Shown piece by piece: positions 1 through 7,975 of a DNA stretch of 32,262 nt. The position numbers and the translations under genes are program-made. The notes beneath the pieces were generated by a model. It was not told where the DNA came from, did no database searches, and saw only the letters and a list, made by a program, of their open reading frames with translations. Numbering within the stretch: position 1 is the stretch's first letter; every line of letters begins with the position of its first letter. Source of the DNA: Sphingomonadaceae bacterium (GTDB lineage: Bacteria > Pseudomonadota > Alphaproteobacteria > Sphingomonadales > Sphingomonadaceae); assembly GCA_947476735.1 (NCBI GenBank), contig CANJRZ010000011.1, positions 1 to 32,262 on the forward strand, given 5' to 3'.

Positions 1-504
1 AATGGCCTGTTCTATTCGATGCCCTTCTGGGACGAGCGCTTCGAGGCGATGTCGGCGCAATATCCCGATATCCGCGCGGACCAATATCATGTCGACATTC
101 TCGCCGCCCGTTTCGCGATGACTCCCGAACGGTTCGATATCGTTGTCTGATCAAACCTATTTGGTGATATCTTGTCCGATCTCGGCCCCCGCGTCACCGG
201 CACGATCGCGGTCGCCCCCGGCGCCAACATCAACCCCGAACGTCGCTTCCCGTCGTTGTTCGAACCGGTCCACGGCTCGGCCCCCGACATCGCCGGCCGG
301 AACATCTCCAACCCGATCGGCCAGATCTGGTCGGCAGCGATGATGCTCGATCATCTCGGCGAGGTGGACGGCGCCGCGCTGATCATGGCCGCGCTTGAAG
401 TGGTCCTGTCCGACGACGGCACGCCGCGCACGCCCGATCTGGGCGGCAAGGCCTCGACCCAGGAGCTCGGCATCGCGATCGAGCAGGAAATCCTCGCGCG
501 CTGA
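1..504 (+). pseudogene. Tartrate/D-malate/isopropylmalate-type dehydrogenase, 3' part, interrupted by in-frame TGA
   Basis: Reading frame 1 is open from the window edge and encodes the C-terminal half of the metal- and NAD-dependent decarboxylating dehydrogenase family. Recognisable pieces are SNLFGDILSDLGP, the APGANINPE segment and FEPVHGSAPDIAGRN, followed by NPIGQIWSAAMMLDHLG. The pattern is closest to tartrate dehydrogenase/decarboxylase (TtuC) or D-malate dehydrogenase, which are about 350-360 residues; about 167 codons are visible here. A TGA at 148-150 sits directly before SNLFGD, where the family normally has a small residue such as Ala or Gly, so a single GGA-to-TGA change would explain it. 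Downstream reading stays intact to the stop at 502-504. A TTG at 169 could in principle restart translation but would lack the cofactor-binding half. Either a recent nonsense mutation or a sequencing error; the 5' part is outside the window. Confidence 0.75.
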
Positions 505-529
505 TCGACGACTGCGACGGCGCCGGCCA

Positions 530-547
530 ATGTAACAAGACGGTCAT
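530..547 (+). promoter_or_regulatory. Possible Pho box (two 7-bp half sites 11 bp apart)
   Basis: ATGTAAC (530-536) and CGGTCAT (541-547) are spaced 11 bp, the layout of PhoB half sites with consensus CTGTCAT. The second half matches 6 of 7 and the first only 4 of 7. It lies about 50 bp before a secreted phytase-like gene, which gives it some meaning. Weak on sequence alone. Confidence 0.2.
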
Positions 548-598
548 AACCCGCCTCTAGCGCCAAGAGAATCTCCTCAAAAAGCGGCGGCATCGGGA

Positions 599-1945
599 AT
601 GATATTCAACAAGCATATTCGCTATCTAAGCCTCGGTATCGCGCTGTTCGCCTTACCTGCGGTCGCCCACGCCGATTTTGCCTTGCTCGGAGTAGGTACC
701 CTGACCGGCAACAAAGCCGGGGCCGGTATCGATTTATCCGGACTCAACGGTAAACTGGAAAATGGCGATGCCGCCGCCATATTGGGGGGAACCGGTTCGG
801 CTATAGCTGCCGCTGGCTACGGGACTTTCCTGATGCTTCCCGATCGCGGTGCCAACGCAAAGCCTTACAATGCGGCCGTCGACAACACGACAAGCTATAT
901 CTCGCGCTTTCAGACAGTCTCGGTATCGCTCGCACCTGCTCTGTCAGGCTCGGTTCTGCCCTTCACGGTAAACCCCCGATTACAATCCACGACCCTGCTG
1001 TTCAGCGCGACCTCTCTGGCCTACGGCGATGGAAAGGCGGCGGGTCTGGGAACGGGCGCACCGGGCCTGAACAAGGCTGGCCGTTTCTATTTTTCGGGTC
1101 GCTCGGACAATTTCGATCCTGGCAAGCCTTCCACCTATCCGGGTCATGGCCGCGTCGATCCTGAAGGCATCCGCGTCAGCCGTGACGGCAAAAGCGTCTT
1201 CATCTCCGATGAATATGGCCCCTTCGTCTACCAGTTCGACCGCGCCACCGGCCGGCGGCTGAAGAGCTTCGCGCTGCCCGCCAAATTCGCCGCCGCGAAA
1301 CTGTCTCCGATCGGCGACAACGAAATCGCCGACAACGCTACGGGCCGGACCGCGAACAAGGGAATGGAAGGCCTCGCGATCACTCCAGATGGCAAGACGC
1401 TGGTCGGTATCATGCAGGCGGCTTTGCGGCAGGATGCGGCCGTGCCGGAGAGCAAGAAATTGCTGCGCATCGTCGAGATCGACATTGCATCGGGCAAGGT
1501 TCGCGAACACGGCTACAAACTCACCGATGGTTCAGGCGTAAGCGAAATCCTCGCGATCAACGGCCACGAGTTTCTCGTCCTTGAACGCGACGGGAGCGGG
1601 CTTGGTGAAGGCACCCCGGCAGTAGCCAAGAAGCTGTTCCGGATCGACCTGAAGGACGCCGCGGACATAGGCGATCGCGAAGGCGCCGCCGCCGCTTCTG
1701 CGGCAGTTAAGAAGGCCGAGGTGCTGGACCTTGTAAAGCTGCTGGGCGACGCTGGCATCGCCCTGTCGAAGATTCCGGGCAAGCTCGAGGGGATTGCTTT
1801 CGGCCCCGATCAGATGGTCGGCGGCAAGACGCGTCACACCCTCTATCTCGTCAACGACAATGACTTTCTGCTCGACACGGCCGGGCCCAATAATATCTAC
1901 GTCATCGGTTTTTCCGACAGCGACATTCCCGGCCTGAAAAATTAG
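599..1945 (+). CDS. Secreted phytase-like (esterase-like activity of phytase family) protein
   Basis: A 448-residue protein with a clear Sec signal peptide (about residues 1-26: basic start, hydrophobic core, cleavage after VAHA). The mature part fits the Phytase-like domain family (PF13449 type), with the characteristic DPEGIRVSRDGKSVFISDEYGP block near residues 185-206 and GMEGLAITPDGKTLVG near 255-270, i.e. beta-propeller blades. Family members are periplasmic or extracellular and are annotated as phytase- or esterase-like, although true phosphatase activity is unproven for most. The ATG is preceded by only a modest GGGA. The gene stands alone, 94 bp after the broken dehydrogenase and convergent with the next gene. 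A possible Pho box lies upstream. Substrate not predictable. Confidence 0.8.
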   Translation: MIFNKHIRYLSLGIALFALPAVAHADFALLGVGTLTGNKAGAGIDLSGLNGKLENGDAAAILGGTGSAIAAAGYGTFLMLPDRGANAKPYNAAVDNTTSYISRFQTVSVSLAPALSGSVLPFTVNPRLQSTTLLFSATSLAYGDGKAAGLGTGAPGLNKAGRFYFSGRSDNFDPGKPSTYPGHGRVDPEGIRVSRDGKSVFISDEYGPFVYQFDRATGRRLKSFALPAKFAAAKLSPIGDNEIADNATGRTANKGMEGLAITPDGKTLVGIMQAALRQDAAVPESKKLLRIVEIDIASGKVREHGYKLTDGSGVSEILAINGHEFLVLERDGSGLGEGTPAVAKKLFRIDLKDAADIGDREGAAAASAAVKKAEVLDLVKLLGDAGIALSKIPGKLEGIAFGPDQMVGGKTRHTLYLVNDNDFLLDTAGPNNIYVIGFSDSDIPGLKN

Positions 1946-2031
1946 GACCGGAAACCGATTACCGCGATGGCCGGGATAGGGTTCCGACCCTGGGTGCTCG
2001 AGTGACGGCAGGCATCTTGTATGCCGCTAGT

Positions 2032-4209
2032 TCAGTCCTTGTCTCCTGAATAGTCGAAGCGCGCGTCGGCGGTGTTTTTCTTGCCGCCGCCCGGCGTCCA
2101 GATGAGCGCCAGCGTGGCCGTCCGCACCGCACGGCGGCGCTTGATCAGATCGCGTAAGCCTGGCGTGTCGATCACCGTTCGTTCGCGCAGCGAATCAAAT
2201 ATGTCAGACAGTGTAAACACCGCCGACAATCCTTCACGCAGCCTGTGCCGATAGCCGAAATTGGCGGTGACCGACGGCAAGCGGAAGCCTTGAGCTGTGA
2301 GAGTCTTGCCGGTGCGCGAGCCATTGATCTGAAACATGTCGTTCGCGTTCATCCGCCAATCGAGATTGGCCTTCACGCTGTAGGAGGTGATCGAGCGTAT
2401 ATTCGAAACGCCGAGATTGGAGGCGTCGATCCGGCTCGCATAGACACTGCCGCTGCTGTTGAAGGAGAGTTTCGAACTTATCTTGCCGTTGAGCGCCAGT
2501 TCAACGCCAACATTGCGGCTACGGCCGACATTGTCCTTGGTCGTCAGAAATGTCGTGGAGCTGATCGCCCGGCTGATATCGCTGACGAGATTATTCGTCT
2601 TGCGGAAGTAGAAGGTCGCGTTCCAATTGATTCCCAGCGTCTTCGACTGGCCACTCGCCTCATAGGAATCGGTCTGTTGGGGCCGGAGATTGGGATTGCC
2701 CATGCGCAAGTTGAACGGATCGAGAAAGGTCCCGAACGGGTTGAGGTCGTTCGGCTGCAGCCGGGTGACCCGGCGACTGTAGCTCGAGCGAAGCGCGCCT
2801 CCCCCGGGCAGCTCATGCTCGACATGCAAGGTCGGATAAAGGCGGACATAGCTTTGCCGACCGCTCAGACCTCCGCTGATCAGATGGGTCTTGATGTTCG
2901 CATCCTCGACTCTCAGGCCGAGGACCGCTGTCCATGTCTTGCTCAAGGCGCGTTCATAAGTGGCGTAAACGGCGTGGACGCGCTGGTCATATTCGAAATT
3001 GTTGATCGCGGCGGGGTCTACGATCGGCCTGGCGCTGACCGGATCGATCAGGCCGGCCACGTAGCGATAGCCATTCTCATTGTGCTGGAGATCATAGCCG
3101 ACGACCAGCTTCGCGCCAGATGCCAGCGGTCGGCTATATTCCACCGTCAGCTTGTTCTCGATCTCATCGGTATGAGGTTGCTGATAGTCGGTACGCGGCA
3201 GGCCCGGTGGGATGATCAAGCTCCTGGTGAATTGGCGATATTCGCTTTCCACCGTTTCGCCGCGCCGCACATCGACGGTCATAAAATGGTTCGATGATCC
3301 GAACTGGTGCCGCCACCTGGCCGAACCCTGGGAGCTTACTTCACGCTCGGGGCCGGTGCCGAACCGGTCAAAGGCATTGAACAGGGCGCCGGCGGCGTCG
3401 GTAAAGCGGTCGAAGTCGCTGATGCGCGGCCGCCCGGTGCGTCGACTATAGCTGAATCCGCCACTTATCGTGTCGCGGGCATCCAGATCATAGTCGGCAT
3501 TGAGGCTGCCACTGCGGGTAATGCGGTGGCCGCGGGTCCGCGCATCCTGCCGCGCATCGGTCTCGGCCAGAGTAGAAAGGTCGGTCAGATGCCGGTCTTC
3601 GACATAGGAACGGCGCAGGACATCGCGCCGATAAGCCGCGGTGCCGTTGAGGCTGAACGGACCACGATTATAGGCTCCGGCACCATTGAAATTATAACGC
3701 CCGTCGCTTCCTGCTGTCGCCTGAATCGTGCCCGACGCTCCCTGCTCCCGGCGCTTTTTCCTGATGATGTTGATCACACCCGATGAGCCATCGGGTCGGA
3801 AGCGCGCGGAGGGGTTGGTGATGATCTCGATATGGTCGATTTCGCCTGCCGACATCTGCTGGAGCGCTTCGCCACGATTGCCCTTCGACAGCAGGGTGGA
3901 AGGCTTGCCGTCGATCAATATTTCGACATCGTCATTGCCGCGCAGACTGACATTGCCTTGCGCATCGACATCGACCGAGGGCAGGTTTTTGAGTACGTCG
4001 GCGAGCGACCCGGTGGTCGCCTGCAGATCATGGCCGGTGACGAAGACCTGTCGATCGATCGATCGCTGGACGACGGGCCGTTCCGCGCGGACGACGATCT
4101 CGGCCTTGTCCCCTTCAGGTTCGGCCGCAACGACAGGCCCGCACGGCAGCAAAGCCATCAACAATGGGAAGATCAGCCGCCCGTCACTTCCACGGGATAG
4201 CAAAAGCAT
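2032..4209 (-). CDS. TonB-dependent outer-membrane receptor, outer-membrane beta-barrel (PF14905-like) family
   Basis: About 725 residues from the preferred start at 4209, where a signal peptide begins (MLLLSRGSDGR, then a hydrophobic stretch ending VVAAE) and a purine-rich GGGGAAGGGG lies just upstream. The frame is open back to 4296, but the extra 29 residues do not look like a leader. After the signal come a TonB-box-like EIVVRAERP, a plug domain (LADVLKNLPSVDVD, LRGNDDVEILIDGKP, IEIITNPSARF, GVINIIRKK) and a long beta-rich barrel. This plug signature is that of the outer-membrane beta-barrel family 3 subgroup rather than classical siderophore receptors. It would import an unknown ligand with TonB energy. 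Convergent with the phytase-like gene and 123 bp downstream of a second receptor on the same strand. The C-terminus ends in a short hydrophilic tail after the last aromatic strand. Confidence 0.85.
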   Translation of the reverse strand: MLLLSRGSDGRLIFPLLMALLPCGPVVAAEPEGDKAEIVVRAERPVVQRSIDRQVFVTGHDLQATTGSLADVLKNLPSVDVDAQGNVSLRGNDDVEILIDGKPSTLLSKGNRGEALQQMSAGEIDHIEIITNPSARFRPDGSSGVINIIRKKRREQGASGTIQATAGSDGRYNFNGAGAYNRGPFSLNGTAAYRRDVLRRSYVEDRHLTDLSTLAETDARQDARTRGHRITRSGSLNADYDLDARDTISGGFSYSRRTGRPRISDFDRFTDAAGALFNAFDRFGTGPEREVSSQGSARWRHQFGSSNHFMTVDVRRGETVESEYRQFTRSLIIPPGLPRTDYQQPHTDEIENKLTVEYSRPLASGAKLVVGYDLQHNENGYRYVAGLIDPVSARPIVDPAAINNFEYDQRVHAVYATYERALSKTWTAVLGLRVEDANIKTHLISGGLSGRQSYVRLYPTLHVEHELPGGGALRSSYSRRVTRLQPNDLNPFGTFLDPFNLRMGNPNLRPQQTDSYEASGQSKTLGINWNATFYFRKTNNLVSDISRAISSTTFLTTKDNVGRSRNVGVELALNGKISSKLSFNSSGSVYASRIDASNLGVSNIRSITSYSVKANLDWRMNANDMFQINGSRTGKTLTAQGFRLPSVTANFGYRHRLREGLSAVFTLSDIFDSLRERTVIDTPGLRDLIKRRRAVRTATLALIWTPGGGKKNTADARFDYSGDKD

Positions 4210-4332
4210 GCCCCTTCCCCGCTTGAGGCGGGAAAGGGGCGTGATCCAATATTCGCGATCCGTCATTCCACTCGATGGCTGTATCGACCATCGCACTTCA
4301 GCAATTTGAATTTATGCGAATATCTCATCAGA

Positions 4333-6606
4333 TCAAATATGGAATGTCACATCCGCGGTCAGCGCTCGACCCGACTGGTAGAAATACTGGTCGAACGGCA
4401 CTGTCTTGCCCTGGTTTATGTTGGTCACGCGGCGCGAATTGAAAGCGTTGTACAATTCCACCCCGACCCGTGCGATGCCGAAGTCGTAGCTTGCCGAGAA
4501 ATTCGTCAGATTATAGGGACGGATACGATAGGCGGCCAATTCGCCGTCGACCGCATATTGCTTGCCCGTATATTTGGTGATCAGCGACATTTTGAACGGC
4601 CCGTGTTTGTACAGAATACCGGCCGCCGCGGTTGAGTATGGCGCATTCGCAACCTGCGTATGCGGATTACCAGGATTGTCGGTCTTGGCATAGTTTCGCG
4701 ACGCGTTTACGAAGAGGGCGAGGCCGCCGTCGAACGCATAGGTCGCCTGACCCTCAATGCCCTTGTAGATTACCGAACCCTGATTGACGAAGATGGTGCC
4801 TTGACCTGGAACAGGCGAGGTAAATGAGGAAAATTTGTTCTTGAAGTCGATATAATATCCATCGAAGTCGAGACTCAAATGGCTGCCATGGTAGACCGTG
4901 CCGATCTGGTAGTTGGTCGAACGTTGGGGCTCGACCGTCGACAAACCCGGATTGACGACGTTGAGGACGGTGATCGGCGGGGTCAGAAATCCGCGCGCAT
5001 ATTGCGCATAGGCGGAAAGCTTTTCATTGACGGAGTAGTTGATCGTGGCGAAGGGCAAGGTCGCAGTCCAGGTGCGACGGGTCATCTGCGCATAACGCAC
5101 GGTCTGATTGTAGTCGGCATTGATCTTCCGGGTGAAGGAGACATGCTTGATGCCGGGCGTGATCCTCAGACCTTCGATTAGCCGCAGCTCGACCTCAGCG
5201 AACTCCTCGAAGTGGTTGATCTGCGAATGCTGGTCGAACTTGATGTCTGCCGGGGTCTTGGCGCCGGTCACCGGATTGGTCACCGCTTTTTCGATATAGT
5301 TGCGTTCGAGGGTAACCAGGTTGACGTCGCGTTGCTGGCGGTAGGTGCTCGAATGCTCGTACCAGAAGCCGCCGGTCAGCGTTGCGATCCCGACATCAAG
5401 ATGCGCTTTGAAGATGTTGCCGTAGACGCGATATTTGTTGGTCTTTGTGTAGCCCGGCACGCCCACGACGGTAGGACCGGTTGGCGAAAGAAGCGGCGTG
5501 GCCGACAGGCGTACCACGTTGGCCGCGGTGATCGCCGCTGGCGTGGCCGTCGCGAACAGGGTCACGTCATTGCCGCTCAGCGTCTCGTTGTCGTAGCTGT
5601 AGGTAAAGGCGCGATTTTCGAGCGAAAACTTGTCAGAGAAACGGGCTTCCAGCTTGGCGATCTCAAAATCGGTCGTCTTGTGGGTATGATTATAACCGAA
5701 ATAGGTCTGGCTGGTCGGATCGTCGTTCATGCTGAAATTCTTGCCAAACGCTGCGACCTGAGCGAGCGTGGCGCCATCCTTGTCGGGCTGGTTGAAACGA
5801 TTCTCGTTGTAGGTACCGATAATCGTAAGCTTCACATCGGGTCCGAACGGGATCACCGCCTTGCCGAAGACATTTTCGGCCTTGAACGGGCTGAAACTCC
5901 GTTCACCGTCGGATTTGGTGTGCTGCGCGGTCAGCAGGAATTCGCTGCCACCCAGGGATTCGATCGCACCGCTCTGAAAGAGGCCGCGCAGCAAGTAAGT
6001 ATTGAAGCTGCCGTAGCTGCCCCTCAGGTCACCACTCATTTCCGCGCGCGTCTCCCGCGAGAACAAGTTGATATTGCCGCCGAACGTCGCCTGACCCAGT
6101 TGGCTGGCGTTGCCCGGACCACGATCTACGATCAGCGTCTCGATCGTGTTCGACGGGAAGAAGGTATTGCTGTGATGCGTTGGATCATTCTGGTCGCCGA
6201 ACGGCACGCCGTCAAAGGTGATATTATATTCGCCATCCTGAAAGCCCCGGATCTGGGCCTTTGACTCGCTGAGGCCCGCACCGTTGGTGCCGCCGAAATT
6301 GGAAACGCTCGGAGAAATCAGCGCGATGCCGTTGAAATCGGTCGTCGCCGGCAGTGAATCCTCGATAAACGATCGCGAGATGATGGCCTGTGGCTGGGTG
6401 GTCTGCAGCGAGGCTGTGACCGGGGCGATCTCGTTGGCGCGGGTCGCGGTGACGATGATGTCCGATCCTTCGGCAATGTCCGCGCTGCCCTCTTCAGCTG
6501 CCGCCGCCTTCATGCTTTCGGCGCGCAACGGCGTCGCCATCGCAACTGCAAGCACTATCGTCGAAATGCCGAAAACAGCCCGCCTGCGAATCGAGAAAAT
6601 TTCCAT
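4333..6606 (-). CDS. TonB-dependent receptor
   Basis: About 757 residues from the ATG at 6606, chosen because a good signal peptide starts there (MEIFSIRRR, hydrophobic core, cleavage near LRAES) and AAAGGGG precedes it by about 11 bases. The frame is open further upstream to 6732, without leader character. Domains: TonB box DIIVTATRANE, plug (residues about 50-165, with ALISPSVSNFGG, FQDGEYNITFDGVPF and LIVDRGPGNASQLGQATFGG), then a 22-strand-type barrel. The Plug/TonB_dep_Rec architecture suggests uptake of a small nutrient, such as a sugar, iron chelate or aromatic. Neighbours give no specific substrate. Two inverted repeats lie 70-105 bp upstream of the start and may be its control region. 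Confidence 0.88.
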   Translation of the reverse strand: MEIFSIRRRAVFGISTIVLAVAMATPLRAESMKAAAAEEGSADIAEGSDIIVTATRANEIAPVTASLQTTQPQAIISRSFIEDSLPATTDFNGIALISPSVSNFGGTNGAGLSESKAQIRGFQDGEYNITFDGVPFGDQNDPTHHSNTFFPSNTIETLIVDRGPGNASQLGQATFGGNINLFSRETRAEMSGDLRGSYGSFNTYLLRGLFQSGAIESLGGSEFLLTAQHTKSDGERSFSPFKAENVFGKAVIPFGPDVKLTIIGTYNENRFNQPDKDGATLAQVAAFGKNFSMNDDPTSQTYFGYNHTHKTTDFEIAKLEARFSDKFSLENRAFTYSYDNETLSGNDVTLFATATPAAITAANVVRLSATPLLSPTGPTVVGVPGYTKTNKYRVYGNIFKAHLDVGIATLTGGFWYEHSSTYRQQRDVNLVTLERNYIEKAVTNPVTGAKTPADIKFDQHSQINHFEEFAEVELRLIEGLRITPGIKHVSFTRKINADYNQTVRYAQMTRRTWTATLPFATINYSVNEKLSAYAQYARGFLTPPITVLNVVNPGLSTVEPQRSTNYQIGTVYHGSHLSLDFDGYYIDFKNKFSSFTSPVPGQGTIFVNQGSVIYKGIEGQATYAFDGGLALFVNASRNYAKTDNPGNPHTQVANAPYSTAAAGILYKHGPFKMSLITKYTGKQYAVDGELAAYRIRPYNLTNFSASYDFGIARVGVELYNAFNSRRVTNINQGKTVPFDQYFYQSGRALTADVTFHI

Positions 6607-6674
6607 GGTAGCCGCCACCCCTTTGTGTTGATCGGGGCGATACTGCGCGGATTTCCAAGGCATTCTGGCTACAA

Positions 6675-6690
6675 CGAAGTTACAACTTCG
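6675..6690. repeat. Perfect inverted repeat, possible operator of the TonB receptor
   Basis: CGAAGTT-AC-AACTTCG: 7-bp perfect arms with a 2-bp centre, 69 bp upstream of the receptor start at 6606. Size and symmetry fit a dimeric repressor site. No regulator is encoded beside it. Confidence 0.45.
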
Positions 6691-6694
6691 CGAA

Positions 6695-6709
6695 TTTTGC
6701 AGCGCAAAA
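6695..6709. repeat. Short inverted repeat TTTTGC-AGC-GCAAAA
   Basis: Perfect 6-bp arms around a 3-bp centre, adjoining the previous repeat and followed by an A-run. It may be part of the same regulatory region or a short hairpin. Confidence 0.3.
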
Positions 6710-6975
6710 AAATAATGCGACAGCCCGCTCATGCGAACTGGGGTAATCTTCTGTCGGCGGCGTCTGTGTCTTTCATTCGTAAAAGATTCGGCACCTGGGA
6801 ATGCAGCTACTCCTTCACATACGCAGGCGATGCGCTGTTTTCGGACTCGCTGGGGCCGCCAGCGCGGTCAGTTGACAATATCATAAGCAAACCCAGTCAT
6901 CCCGATATCGATCCAGTCCATCATGTCTCGCGGGGAATTGTTGGACAGGCAGGATTAGGGCGACACGGGAGCGAG

Positions 6976-7420
6976 ATGGTGAAAGCATCGGGATTGGCGG
7001 CGCTGGCCGCGCTGTTGGGATTACAGCCCGGGGCCGCCGCTGCGCTGGAACCGGGAAGCAGCGCCAGCTGCACCGGCCCGATCAAGAAGATCCTGCTGAT
7101 CAGGCGCAAGCCCGACACCTCCCCTGCGCAGTTCCGCGACTATTATGAGAATCACCATGTCCCGCTGGCGCTGAAGCTGCTCGGCCCCTTCATGCTCGAT
7201 TACCGACGCAACTATGCGCAGCCGGCCGATCCGACCGCGACCGGCGCGGCGCGCGGAACGACGGACCATGATGTCTGACCGAAATCTGGTTCCGCGACCG
7301 CGCGGCGATGGAAGCGATGTATGCCCTGGTTCGCCGGCCCTTGGAGCCAGTCAGCTAGCTCGATCAGAGCGCGCAATGAACAGCTATTGGCCGTCCGCTT
7401 TTCACGTGGTTGAGCCTTAA
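6976..7420 (+). pseudogene. EthD-domain protein with signal peptide, frameshifted
   Basis: From ATG 6976 (purine-rich GGGAGCGAG upstream) the frame encodes a leader (MVKASGLAALAALLGLQPG) and the start of an EthD domain: KKILLIRRKPDTSPAQFRDYYENHHVPLA, with the typical YYENHHVPLA motif. It stops at 7276-7278 after DHDV. The family continues V-TEIWFRDRAA; exactly that sequence, TEIWFRDRAAMEAMY, resumes in another frame at 7278-7322, consistent with loss of one base. That second frame ends at 7356-7358. Traces of a third segment (NEQLL, AFHVVE) reach about 7420, implying further damage. EthD-like proteins (about 100-130 residues) occur in sphingomonad catabolic clusters; function is usually unknown. 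Confidence 0.7.
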
Positions 7421-7975
7421 AGCTGACGGTCAGCAAACGGCCCAGTTGCTGCCCTGCAGGACGGTCGGAGCACGCCTGCGAGCTGCCGTTAGTTCACGTC
7501 GCACCGCTAAGCTTGCCGTTGGGTGGCGGGTTTGACGGGTCGTCGCAATACACCCTGCGAACTTTTCAACAGCATCGGCCAACTCCGGCGGTGCATCGGT
7601 ACGAGGTCGTCCCTGATGGCATATTGGCGGGTCGGTGCGACAATTTTGGCGTACGATAGCCTGGATGATCTCATCTCGCTGTTCACCAAACCGTCAGCAG
7701 CTCGGTTCCCTTGGAGCCCCCTCCGAATGCTCGGCCCTCCGGGTATCTACTCATAGCTGTTGGCCTGCCTTGGGACAAAATAACCGATATGGACGCCAGT
7801 GCATCATTTGACCGTCGGTGCGCCGAGGATGAACAGATCAGAGTCTGGCATGCGAGGAACGGTGGTGCGCTAAAGCCATCTTGCGGCAGTGTTTCAAGCG
7901 CAAGCCGATCCAAGCCCCCCCCCCCGATACGCGCTACCGCGCGTTCAATGGGGAAAATGTCGTGAAGGGAGCGCG
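7421..7975. other. 555-bp stretch without a recognisable gene; contains an 11-base C tract
   Basis: All frames are short and show no family resemblance or plausible start with ribosome binding site. A homopolymer of 11 C lies at 7915-7925, about 50 bp before the next gene's start. Probably decayed DNA between a pseudogene and a damaged gene. Confidence 0.4.

Larger units (their letters stand above)
6607..6975. other. Intergenic control region between a TonB receptor and an EthD pseudogene
   Basis: No convincing gene. It contains the perfect inverted repeat at 6675-6690, a second one at 6695-6709, and a TTGACA hexamer at 6872-6877 that could be a -35 box for the EthD gene. The 14 bases at 6868-6881 are identical to 30758-30771 in the right-hand operator region. 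Confidence 0.4.

Noticed and set aside
2245-3297. 350-codon plus-strand open frame opposite the first TonB receptor
   Set aside because: Antisense shadow; no family resemblance, and the minus-strand receptor is clear.
5212-6264. 350-codon plus-strand open frame opposite the second TonB receptor
   Set aside because: Antisense shadow of the plug and early barrel region.
7507-7965. Several 60-84 codon open frames on both strands
   Set aside because: No plausible start sites or motifs; overlap each other in a region between two damaged genes.
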